A DNA stretch of 64,000 nt from Hordeum vulgare subsp. vulgare (taxonomy: Eukaryota > Streptophyta > Magnoliopsida > Poales > Poaceae). Below, piece after piece: positions 22,495 through 33,706 of this stretch. The translations under genes were made by a program, and so were the position numbers. The notes below the pieces were generated by a model, which was given only the letters and a program-made list of their open reading frames with translations, ran no database searches and was not told where the DNA came from. Numbering within the stretch: the first letter of the stretch is position 1; each line of letters begins with the position of its first letter. The stretch spans positions 208,223,689 to 208,287,688 of the forward strand of contig NC_058523.1 in NCBI RefSeq assembly GCF_904849725.1, written 5' to 3'.

Positions 22495-22926
22495 TTATTC
22501 TACTAGAGAAAGAGAAAACTGAAAAGTAAAACTAAAACAAAGGTAAAGGCAAAAGATGTGATGGTGATACGATACCGGGGCAACTCCCCCAAGCTTGGCA
22601 CAAGCCAAGGGGATTGCCCATACCCATGCACAGTTGTCTTCCTTTGGAGGTGATGGTGGAGGAGTTGTTGCAGTCTTTGACTCCAAGAGGGCCATTAATC
22701 TTTGATTTATACCTTGGAGATCTGCGATATGTTTTTCCAGCAAAACAACTTCACGAGTGATACAAGTATTGCGAGCATGAGTTGTTTCACAAAACCTCAA
22801 GAGTTCAATCAAGGATGGAGACAGTAGGTGGAGGTAGGGTTGGAGGAAATCCACTTCTTCAACTTCTTCCTTGCTGAGCACAGATTGCACTTCGTCCCAT
22901 GCATTATTCTTCTCCTTAGTCTCCAC
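22495..22926 (-). pseudogene. 3' ORF of gypsy element Q (env position, unknown function)
   Basis: Minus-strand frame of ~143 codons. Visible parts are a charged start (ETKEKNNAWDEVQ), a helical stretch (CITREVVLLEKHIADLQ) with heptad-like leucines, then TPPPSPPKED. The frame stays open upstream only to a stop a few codons before, so the true N-terminus is lost or shifted; related sequence (MEVMEAKERL, ~22960) lies in another frame just upstream. It is downstream of integrase in Q, the place of the env-like ORF in Athila elements. A coiled-coil tendency is all I can see. The flanks 22317-22494 and 22927-23018 are non-coding parts of Q. Confidence 0.45.
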
Positions 22927-23018
22927 TCTTGGTTTCCACAGGTAACCTTTCCTTAGCCTCCATGACCTCCATCCTTTTCAGATCAGCACTTACTTCTCCA
23001 TACACTTGAGGGAGATTG

Positions 23019-24835
23019 TGTTGGAATTATGCCCTAGAGGCAATAATGAATATGATTATTATTATAATTCCTGTATCAAGATAATAGTTTATTATCCATG
23101 CTATAATTGTATTGAATGAAGACTCATTTACATGTGTGGATACATAGACAAAACACCGTCCCTAGCATGCCTCTAGTTGGCTAGCCAGTTGGTCAATGGT
23201 AGTCAGTGTCTTCTGATTATGAACAAGGTGTTGTTGCTTGATAACTGGATCACGTCATTGGGAGAATCACGTGATGGACTAGACCCAAACTAATAGACGT
23301 AGCATGTTGATCGTGTCATTTTGTTGCTACTGTTTTCTGCGTGTCAAGTATTTATTCCTATGACCATGAGATCATATAACTCACTGACACCGGAGGAATG
23401 CTTTGTGTGTATCAAACGTCGCAACGTAACTGGGTGACTATAAAGATGCTCTACAGGTATCTCCGAAGGTGTTAGTTGAGTTAGTATGGATCAAGACTGG
23501 GATTTGTCACTCCGTGTGACGGAGAGGTATCTCGGGGCCCACTCGGTAATACAACATCACACACAAGCCTTGCAAGCAATGTAACTTAGTGTAAGTTGCG
23601 GGATCTTGTATTACGGAACGAGTAAAGAGACTTGCCGGTAAACGAGATTAAAATAGGTATGCGGATACTGACGATCGAATCTCGAGCAAGTAACATACCG
23701 AAGGACAAAGGGAATGACATACGGGATTATACGAATCCTTGGCACTGAGGTTCAAACGATAAGATCTTCGTAGAATATGTAGGATCCAATATGGGCATCC
23801 AGGTCCCGCTATTGGATATTGACCGAGGAGTCTCTCGGGTCATGTCTACATAGTTCTCGAACCCGCAGGGTCTGCACACTTAAGGTTCGACGTTATTTTA
23901 TGCGTATTTGAGTTATATGGTTGGTTACCGAATGTTGATCGGAGTCCCGGATGAGATCTCGGACGTCACGAGGGTTTCCGGAATGGTCCGGAAACGAAGA
24001 TTGATATATAGGATGACCTCATTTGATTACCGGAAGGTTTTCGGAGTTACCGGGAATGTACCGGGAATGACGAATGGGTTCCGGGAGTTCACCGGGGGGG
24101 CAACCCACCCCGGGGAAGCCCATAGGCCTTGGGGGAGACACACCAGCCCTTAATGGGCTGGTGGGACAGACCACAAGTGCCCTATGCGCCAAGGAGAAGA
24201 AAATCAAGAGAGAAAGAAAAAAAAGAGGAGGTGGGAAGGAAGGGGGACTCCCTCCCACCAAACCTAGTCCAACTCGGTTTGGGGGGGAGAGTCCTCCACC
24301 TTGGCTCGGCCGACCCCCTTGAGGGTCCTTGGACCCCAAGGCAAGGCCCCCTCCCTCCCACCTATATATACGGAGGTTTTAGGGCTGAATTGAGACGACT
24401 TTTCCACGGCAGCCCGACCACATACCTCCACGGTTTTTCCTCTAGATCGCGTTTCTGCGGAGCTCGGGCGGAGCCCTGCTGAGACAAGGTCATCACCAAC
24501 CTCCGGAGCGCCGTCACGCTGCCGGAGAACTCTTCTACCTCTCCGTCTCTCTTGCTGGATCAAGAAGGCCGAGATCATCGTCGAGCTGTACGTGTGCTGA
24601 ACGCGGAGGTGCCGTCCGTTCGGTACTAGATCGTGGGACTGATCGCGGGATTGTTCGCGGGGCGGATCGAGGGACGTGAGGACGTTCCACTACATCAACC
24701 GCGTTCTCTGACGCTTCTGCTGTACGGTCTACAAGGGTACGTAGATCACTCATCCCCTCTCGTAGATGGACATCACCATGATAGGTCTTCGTGCGCGTAG
24801 GAAATTTTTTGTTTCCCATGCGACGTTCACCAACA
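23019..24835 (+). repeat. 5' LTR of Angela copy 2
   Basis: 1,817 bp, TGTTGGAATT… to …TTCACCAACA, with the TATA box at 24363-24370. Confidence 0.95.
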
Positions 24836-26092
24836 GTGGCATCATGAGGTAGGTTCATGCGTAGATGTCTTCTCGAGTAGAACACAAAAGTTTTTGTGGG
24901 CGGTGATGTGCGTTTTGCTGCCCTCCTTAGTCTTTTCTTGATTCCGCGGTATTGTTGGATTGAAGCGGCTTGGACCGACATTACTCGTACGCTTACGAGA
25001 GACTGGTTTCATCGTTACGAGTAACCCCCTTTGCTCAAAGATGACTGGCAAGTGTCGGTTTCTCCAACTTTAGTTGAATCAGATTTGACCGAGGAGGTCC
25101 TTGGATGAGGTTAAATAGAAACTCATATATCTCCGTTGTGGTGTTTGCGTAAGTAAGATGCGATCCTACTAGATACCCTTGGTCACCATGTAAAACATGC
25201 AACAACAAAATTAGAGGACGTCTAACTTGTTTTTGCAGGGTATGATTGTGATGTGATATGGCCAACGATGTGATGCGATATATTGGATGTATGAGATGAT
25301 CATGTTGTAATAGAAATATCGACTTGCACGTCGATGGTACTGCAACCGGCAGGAGCCATAGGGTTGTCTTTATACTAACGTTTGTGCTTGCAGATGCGTT
25401 TACTATTTTTGCTAGGATGTAGCTTTAGTAGTAATAGCATAAGTAGCACGACAACCCCGATGGCAACACGTTGATGGATGATCATGGTGTGGCGCCGGTG
25501 ACAAGAAGATCGTGTCGGTGCTTTGGTGATGGAGATCAAGAAGCACGTGATGATGGCCATATCATGTCACTTATGAATTGCATGTGATGTTAATCCTTTT
25601 ATGCACCTTATTTTGCTTAGAACGACGGTAGAATTATGAGGTGATTTCTCACTAAAATTTCAAGACGAAATTGTGTTCTCCCCGACTGTGCACCGTTGCT
25701 ACAGTTCGTCGTTTCGAGACACCACGTGATGATCGGGTGTGATAGACTCAACGTTCACATACAACGGGTGCAAAACAGTTGCGCACGCGGAACACTCGGG
25801 TTAAGCTTGATGAGCCTAGCATGTGCGGACATGGCCTCGGAACACATGAGACCGAAAGGTCGATCATGAATCATATAGTTGATATGATTAGCATAGGGAT
25901 GCTTACCACTGAAACTATACTCAACTCACGTGATGATCGGACTTGGGATAGTGTAAGTGGATCATGAACCACTCAATTGACTAGAGAGATGTACTTTTTG
26001 AGTGGGAGTTTAGCATATAATTTGATTAAGTTGAACTCTAATTATCTTGAACATAGTCTAAGTCCACTTTGAATATATTTGTGTTGTAGATC
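24836..26092 (+). other. Leader of Angela copy 2 with altered primer-binding site
   Basis: The first bases read GTGGCATCATGAGGTAGG, where copy B has GTGGTATCAGAGCTAGG. Pairing with initiator tRNA-Met is therefore weakened right after the TGG. The rest (~1.24 kb) matches the leader of copy B and has no coding frame. Confidence 0.8.
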
Positions 26093-29000
26093 ATGGCTCA
26101 CGCGACAGTCATCCTGAATTTTAATACGTTCCTAGAGAAAGCTAAGTTGAAAGATGATGGAAGCAACTTTGTAGACTGGGCTCGTAATCTTAAGCTAATC
26201 TTACAAGCTGGGAAGAAGGATTATGTCCTTAATGCTGCGCTAGGAGATGAACCACCCGCTACGGCTGATCAGGATGTTAAGAACGCTTGGTTAGCACGTG
26301 AGGAGGACTACTCAATAGTTCAATGTGCAGTCTTGTATGGCTTAGAACCGGGACTTCAACGTCACTTTGAGCGTCATGGAGCATTTGAGATGTTCCAGGA
26401 GTTGGAGTTTATCTTTCAGAAGAACGCCCGGATCGAGAGGTATGAGACCTCCGATAAATTCTATGCTTGCAAGATGGAGGAAAACTCGTCTGGCAGTGAA
26501 CATGTGCTCAAAATGTCTGGGTACTCAAACCGTCTAGCTGAGCTAGGGATTGAACTCCCGCAAGAAGCTATCACTGACAGAATCCTTCAATCACTGCCGC
26601 CAAGCTATAAAGGCTTTGTGTTGAACTACAACATGCAAGGGATGAACAAGTCTCCCGGCGAGTTGTTTGCGATGTTGAAAGTCGCAGAGTCTCAACTCCG
26701 TAAAGAGCATCAAGTGTTGATGGTGAGCAAGACCACTAGTTTCAAGAGAAACGGCAAAGGCAAGAAGGGCAATTCGAAGAAGAGCGGCAAGCCTGTTGCC
26801 AATCCGCCGAAGAAACCCAAGGCTGGACCTAAGCCTGAAACAGAGTGCTTCTATTGCAAGGGTATGGGTCACTGGAAGCGCAATTGCCCCAAGTATCTGG
26901 CAGATAAGAAGGCGGGCAAAAGAAAAATCAGGTATATTTGATATACATGTTATTGATATGTACTTAACGGGCTCTCGTAGTAGTGCCTGGGTATTCGATA
27001 CCGGTTCTGTTGCTCACATTTGCAACTCCAAGCAGGAACTGCGGAATAGACGAAGGCTGGCGAAAGACGAAGTGACGATGCGCATAGGAAATGGTTCCAA
27101 GGTTGATGCAATCGCCGTCGGCACAGTGTCACTTCAGCTACCATCGGGATTAGTGATGAACTTAAATCGTTGTTATTTAGTGCCTGCGTTGAGCATGAAC
27201 ATTATCTCTGGATCTTGTTTATTGCGAGACGGTTACTCTTTTAAGTCTGAGAATAATGGTTGTTCTATTTCTATGAGTAACATCTTTTATGGTCATGCAC
27301 CGAATGTGAGAGGATTGTTCATATTGAATCTTGATAGCGTTACGCATATACATAACATTGAGACCAAAAGAGTTAGAGTAAACAATGATAGCGCCATATT
27401 TTTGTGGCACTGCCGCTTGGGTCATATTGGTGTAAAGCGCATGAACAAACTCCATGCTGATGGACTTTTGGAGTCACTTGACTTTGATTCACTTGACACG
27501 TGCGAACCATGCCTCATGGGCAAGATGACTAAGACTCCGTTCTCAGGAACAATGGAGCGTGCAAGTGACTTGTTGGAAATCATACATACCGATGTGTGTG
27601 GTCCAATGAGCGTAGAGGCACGCGGCGGATATCGTTATTTTCTCACCTTCACTGACGATTTAAGTAGATATGGTTATGTCTACTTGATGAAGCACAAGTC
27701 TGAAACATTTGAAAAGTGCAAGCAATTTCAGAGTGAAGTGGAAAATCATCGTAACAAGAAGATCAAGTTCCTAGGTCTGATCGTGGGGGTGAATATCTAA
27801 GTTTCGAGTTTGGTGCTCACTTGGAATTGTTTCGCAGTTAACACCGCCTGGAACACCACAGCGTAATGGTGTGTCCGAACGTCGTAATCATACTTTGTTA
27901 GAGATGGTGCGATCTATGATGTCTCTTACTGATTTGCCGTTATCGTTTTGGGGTTATGCATTAGAAACAGCTGCATTCACTTTAAATAGGGCACCATCAA
28001 AATCCGTTGAGACGACACCATACGAACTATGGTATGGCAAAAGGCCAAAGTTGTCGTTTCTTAAAGTTTGGGGATGTGATGCTTATGTCAAAAAGCTTCA
28101 GCCTCAAAAGCTGGAACCCAAAGCGGAAAAGTGCGTCTTCATAGGTTACCCAAAAGAGACAGTTGGGTACACCTTCTATCTCAAATCCGAGGGCAAAGTG
28201 TTTGTTGCTAAAAACGGAGCTTTTCTCGAGAAGGAGTTTCTCTCGAGAGAATTGAGTGGGAGGAAGATAGAACTTGACGAGGTTGTCGAACCTCTCATCC
28301 CTCTGAATGGTGGCGCAGGGCAAGGGGAAACCTCTGTCGCTGCGACGCCGGTTGAGGAGGAAGTTAATGATGATGATCATGAAACTCCAGTTCAAGTTTC
28401 TGTTGAACCACGCAGGTCGACGAGATCACGCGCTGCTCCAGAGTGGTACGGTAATCCCGTCTTATCAATCATGTTGTTAGACAACAATGAACCTGCAAAT
28501 TATGAAGAAGCAATGGTGGGCCCAGATTCCAACAAATGGCTAGAAGCCATGAAATCTGAGATAGGATCCATGTATGAGAACAAAGTGTGGACTTTGGAAA
28601 TACTACCTGAGGGCCGCAAGGCTATTCAGAACAAATGGATCTTTAAGAAGAAGACGGACGCTGACGGTAATGTGACCGTTTATAAAGGTTGACTTGTGGC
28701 AAATGGTTTTTTCACAGGTTCCAAGAGTTGACTACGATGAGACTTTCTCACCCGTAGCGATGCTTAAGTCCGTCAGAATCATGTTAGCAATAGCTGCATT
28801 TTTCGATTATGAAATCTGGCAGATGGATGTCAAAACGGCGTTCCTTAACGGTTTCCTTAAGTAAGAGTTGTATATGATGCAACCCGAAGGTTTTGTCGAT
28901 CCTAAAAATGCTGACAAGGTGTGCGAGCTCCAGCGATCCATTTATGGACTGGTGCAAGCATCTCGGAGTTGGAACAAACGCTTTGATGAGGTGATCAAAG

Positions 29001-30064
29001 CATTTGGGTTTATACAAGTGGTTGGAGAATCTTGTATTTACAAGAAAGTGAGTGGGAGCTCTGTGGCGTTTCTAATATTATATGTGGATGACATATTACT
29101 GATTGGAAACAACGTAGAGCTTTTGGAGAGCATAAAAGGTTACTTGAATAAAAGTTTCTCTATGAAGGACCTAGGAGAAGCTGCTTACATTCTAGGCATT
29201 AAGATCTATAGGGATAGATCAAAACGCCTGATAGGACTTTCACAAAGCACATACCTTGATAAAGTTTTGAAAAGGTTCAAAATGGAACAGTCCAAGAAAG
29301 GGTTCTTGCCAGTTTTACAAGGTACGAGATTGAGTAAGACTCAGTGCCCAGCAACTGATGAAGATAGAGAGCATATGCGCTCCGTCCCCTATGCTTCAGC
29401 CATAGGTTCTATCATGTATGCGATGCTGTGCACTAGACCGGATGTTAGCATGGCCATAAGTATGGCAGGTAGGTTCCAGAGTAATCCAGGAGTGGATCAC
29501 TGGACAGCGGTCAAGAATATCCTGAAGTACCTGAAAAGGACTAAGGAGATGTTTCTCGTGTATGGAGGTGACGAAGAGCTCGTCGTAAAAGGTTACGTCG
29601 ACGCAAGCTTTGACACAGATCCGGACGACTCTAAGTCACAAACCGGATACGTATTTATTCTTAATGGGGGTGCAGTCAGCTGGTGCAGTTCCAAGCAAAG
29701 CGTCGTAGCAGATTCTACATGTGAAGCGGAGTACATGGCTGCCTCGGAGGCGGCTAAGGAGGGTGTCTGGATGAAGCAGTTCATGACGGATCTTGGAGTG
29801 GTGCCAAGTGCACTGGATCCAATAACCTTGTTCTGTGACAACACGGGTGCCATTGCCTTAGCAAAGGAACCACGGTTTCACAAGAAGACCAGACACATCA
29901 AACGACACTTCAACCTCATCCGCGACTACGTCGAGGAAGAGGACGTAAATATATGCAAAGTGCACACGGATCTGAATGTAGCAGACCCGCTGACTAAACC
30001 TCTTCCACGGCCAAAACATGATCGACACCAGAACTGTATGGGTGTTAGATTTATTACAATGTAA
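26093..30064 (+). pseudogene. Angela copy 2 gag-pol polyprotein (multiple frame breaks)
   Basis: Intact ATG at 26093 and gag through the zinc knuckle CFYCKGMGHWKRNC (~26850). An extra A near 26918-26921 shifts the frame before the protease (FDTGSVAHICNS, ~26995). Integrase finger WHCRLGHIG … CEPC is present. A 1-bp loss near 27773 falls exactly in the catalytic RSDRGGEY motif, and a 10-bp deletion near 27822 follows. In the third frame the integrase C-terminus and early reverse transcriptase continue to a TGA at 28690-28692. Another frameshift (~28713) and a TAA at 28862-28864 follow. From 28868 the rest is open: LYVDDILLIGN, RNase H (GYVDASFDTDPDDSKS, DSTCEAEYMAAS, DNTGAIALAK) and the complete C-terminus. 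It could supply no Pol by itself. Confidence 0.92.
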
Positions 30065-30100
30065 TTCACATGGTGATGTGAGGGCTGGATTATTGACTCT

Positions 30101-30116
30101 AGTGCAAGTGGGAGAC
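30101..30116 (+). promoter_or_regulatory. Polypurine tract of Angela copy 2
   Basis: AGTGCAAGTGGGAGAC directly before the 3' LTR. Confidence 0.8.
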
Positions 30117-31934
30117 TGTTGGAATTATGCCCTACAGGCAATAATGAATATGGTTATTATTATAATTCCTGTATCAAGATAATAGTTTATTATCCATGCT
30201 ATAATTGTATTGAATGAAGACTCATTTACATGTGTGGATACATAGACAAAACACCGTCCCTAGCATGCCTCTAGTTGGCTAGCCAGTTGGTCAATGGTAG
30301 TCAGTGTCTTCTGATTATGAACAAGGTGTTGTTGCTTGATAACTGGATCACGTCATTGGGAGAATCATGTGATGGACTAGACCCAAACTAATAGACGTAG
30401 CATGTTGATCGTGTCATTTTGTTGCTACTGTTTTCTGCGTGTCAAGTATTTATTCCTATGACCATGAGATCATATAACTCACTGACACCGGAGGAATGCT
30501 TTGTGTGTATCAAACGTCGCAACGTAACTGGGTGACTATAAAGATGCTCTACAGGTATCTTCGAAGGTGTTAGTTGAGTTAGTATGGATCAAGACTGGGA
30601 TTTGTCACTCCGTGTGACGGAGAGGTATCTCGGGGCCCACTCGGTAATACAACATCACACACAAGCCTTGCAAGCAATGTAACTTAGTCTAAGTTGCGGG
30701 ATCTTGTATTACGGAATGAGTAAAGAGACTTGCCGGTAAACGAGATTGAAATAGGTATGCGGATACTGACGATCGAATCTCAAGCAAGTAACATACCGAA
30801 GGACAAAGGGAATGACATACGGGATTATACGAATCCTTGGCACTGAGGTTCAAACGATAAGATCTTCGTAGAATATGTAGGATCCAATATGGGCATCCAG
30901 GTCCCGCTATTGGATATTAACCGAGGAGTCTCTCGGGTCATGTCTACATAGTTCTCGAACCCGCAGGGTCTGCACACTTAAGGTTCGACGTTGTTTTATG
31001 CGTATTTGAGTTATATGGTTGGTTACCGAATGTTGTTCGGAGTCCCGGATGAGATCTCGGACGTCATGAGGGTTTCCGGAATGGTCCGGAAACAAAGATT
31101 GATATATAGGATGACCTCATTTGATTACCGGAAGGTTTTCGGAGTTACCGGGAATGTACCGGGAATGACGAATGGGTTCCGGGAGTTCACCGGGGGGGCA
31201 ACCCACCCCGGGGAAGCCCATAGGCCTTGGGGGAGACACACCAGCCCTTAGTGGGCTGGTGGGACAGCCCACAAGTGCCCTATGCGCCAAGGAGAAGAAA
31301 ATCAAGAGAGAAAGAAAAAAAAGGAGGAGGTGGGAAGGAAGGGGGACTCCCTCCCACCAAACCTAGTCCAACTCGGTTTGGGGGGGAGAGTCCTCCACCT
31401 TGGCTCGGCCGACCCCCTTGAGGGTCCTTGGACCCCAAGGCAAGGCCCCCTCCCTCCCACCTATATATACGGAGGTTTTAGGGCTGATTTGAGACGACTT
31501 TTCCACGGCAGCCCGACCACATACCTCCACGGTTTTTCCTCTAGATCGCGTTTCTACGGAGCTCGGGCGGAAGCCTGCTGAGACAAGGTCATCACCAACC
31601 TCCGGAGCGCCGTCACGCTGCCGGAGAACTCTTCTACCTCTCCGTCTCTCTTGCTGGATCAAGAAGGCCGAGATCATCGTCGAGTTGTACGTGTGCTGAA
31701 CGCGGAGGTGCCGTCCGTTCGGTACTAGATCGTGGGACTGATTGCGGGATTGTTCGCAGGGCGGATCGAGGGACGTGAGGACGTTCCACTACATCAACCG
31801 CGTTCTCTGACGCTTCTGCTGTACGGTCTACAAGGGTACGTAGATCACTCATCCCCTCTCGTAGATGGACATCACCATGATAGGTCTTCGTGCGCGTAGG
31901 AAAATTTTTGTTTGCCTTGCGACGTTCACCAACA
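30117..31934 (+). repeat. 3' LTR of Angela copy 2
   Basis: 1,818 bp. Differences from the 5' LTR are mostly C/T or G/A. TATA box at 31462-31469; ends …TTCACCAACA before the GATTG duplication. Confidence 0.95.
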
Positions 31935-31939
31935 GATTG

Positions 31940-32301
31940 TTCTCCCTCACAGATTCCCGAGACGACATCTTGCTCTAAATCTGTGATAGAAAACAGGCTT
32001 GAAACAAAAAATAGAGGAAATATGTGTGATACAGGGGTCAGACCAAACGGGAGAATATATAATGATTTTTTCCAGACCAAAAGGAGTACTCCGCACGAAA
32101 ACGGAGTCCGAGAGGCGCACGAGGTGGCCACAAGCCCCCCACGCGCGGCCAGGGGGTGGGCCCGCGCCTGGCAGGCTTGTCGCCTCCTCGCGCACTTTCC
32201 GGATTACTTCCAATTGTTGTATTTTTTCAAATATTCAAAAACGGAGAAATTTCCTACTAGGAAAGTTTTGGACTGTGTTTTCTTACCGAATCACATACCT
32301 C
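31940..32301 (-). promoter_or_regulatory. Internal LTR-like module of Q between integrase and 3' ORF
   Basis: Going down the minus strand from the integrase stop there is a GC-rich hairpin (arms 32174-32189 and 32121-32136, built on GGCTTGTCGCC/GGCCACAAGCC). It resembles the hairpin in the Q LTR (4254-4326). An AATATATAAT TATA-like box (32054-32063) follows, in the right direction to drive the 3' ORF at 22926-22495. It may be an internal promoter; expression evidence would be needed. Confidence 0.5.
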
Positions 32302-33706
32302 TTATTTTTCGGAGTCTGAAACAGGCTGATAAACATCCCTTAGGTATTCCTTCGGAGTTATGGTATTGATGATATTGCTTTCAACATTTATGGGAGTACC
32401 TGAGATATAATGCTTGATTCTCTGCCCATTTACAACTCTCGGACAATTACCTTCCGCGTTGTTGATCTTGATAGCACCAGAACGATATACTTCCTCAACA
32501 ACATAGGGACCTTCCCATTTAGAGAGAAGCTTGCCTGCAAAGAATCTTAAACGAGAGTTATATAGCAAGACATAATCACCTACATTGAACTCACGCTTTT
32601 GTATCCTCTTATCATGCCACCTCTTAACCTTCTCTTTGAACAACTTGGCATTCTCATATGCCTGAGTTCTCCATTCATCAAGCAAGCTAATGTCAAATAA
32701 CCTCTTCTCACCGGCAAGTTTGAAATCAAAGTTGAGCTCTTTGATTGCCCAATAAGCTTTATGCTCTAGCTCAAGAGGTAAATGACATGCTTTACCATAC
32801 ACCATTTTGTACGGAGACATGCCCATGGGATTCTTCTGGGCAGTCCTATAAGCCCACAGTGCATCATCAAGCTTCTTAGACCAATTCTTTCTAGACTTGT
32901 TGACAGTATTTTGCAAAATCAGTTTAATCTCTCTATTACTTACCTCTACTTGACCACTCGACTGAGGTTGATAGGGAGACGCAATTCTATGGTTGACATC
33001 GTACTTAGCACGCGTTTTATGGAAAGCACCATGAATGAAATGTGAACCACCTTCGGTCATTATATATCTAGGGACTCCAAATCTAGGGAAAATAACTTCT
33101 TTAAGCATCCTGATAGAGATGTTGTGATCAGCACTACTAGTGGGGATAGCTTCTACCCACTTAGTGACGTAATCAACAGCAACTAGGATATGCGTATACC
33201 CGTTGGATTTTGGAAAAGGTCCCATATAATCAAAGCCCCAGACATCAAATGGTTCAATGACAAGTGAATAGTTCATAGGCATTTCCTGACGTTTGCTAAT
33301 ATTACCTATTCTTTGACATTCGTCACAAGACAAGACAAACTTACGGGCATCTTTGAAGAGAGTGGGCCAATAGAAACCTGATTGCAATACCTTGTGTACA
33401 GTTCTATCTCCCGCATGGTGTCCTCTGTAGGCCTCGGAGTGACACTTCTGTAGGATATGTCCTTGTTCATGTTCAGGTACACAACGTCTAATAACACCAT
33501 CTACTCCTTCTTTATAAAGGTGAGGATCATCCCAAAAGTAGTCTGTCAAGTCAAAGAAGAATTTCTTCTTTTGTTGGTATGTGAAACTAGGTGGTATATA
33601 TTTGGCAACGATATAGTTTGCATAATCAGTATACCATGGTGCACTATGTGAAGTATTGATGACATTCAATTGCTCATCGGGAAAGCTATCATCAATAGGT
33701 TGTGGG
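32302..33706 (-). pseudogene. Integrase of gypsy element Q
   Basis: A continuous minus-strand frame from the solo-LTR insertion point (33706) to the stop at 32302. It has the HHCC zinc finger ([13 protein letters not shown] … CDECQRIGN), the first catalytic Asp in [10 protein letters not shown] and the conserved [14 protein letters not shown] block. There the second catalytic residue is Glu instead of the usual Asp (TDGG). The third acidic residue is in [12 protein letters not shown]. The C-terminal part [30 protein letters not shown] and [13 protein letters not shown] is complete. Apart from the TEGG change and the insertion it is the best-kept frame in Q. It continues at 35295 into RNase H once the solo LTR and one GTGGG are removed (the codons across the join read …ILDDPQPIDD). 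Confidence 0.88.

Larger units (their letters stand above)
23019..31934 (+). mobile_element. Full-length Angela-lineage copia element (copy 2)
   Basis: LTRs 23019-24835 and 30117-31934, internal 24836-30116, with the target duplication GATTG at 23014-23018 and 31935-31939. It is inserted in the 3' region of Q. I counted about 26 differences between the LTRs (about 1.4%), fewer than in any other pair here, so it is the youngest datable insertion. Its coding region is nevertheless badly broken. Confidence 0.95.

Noticed and set aside
31634..32369. Frames of 159-165 codons around the end of Angela copy 2
   Set aside because: They run across the LTR end and the target duplication into Q sequence, so they cannot be real genes.
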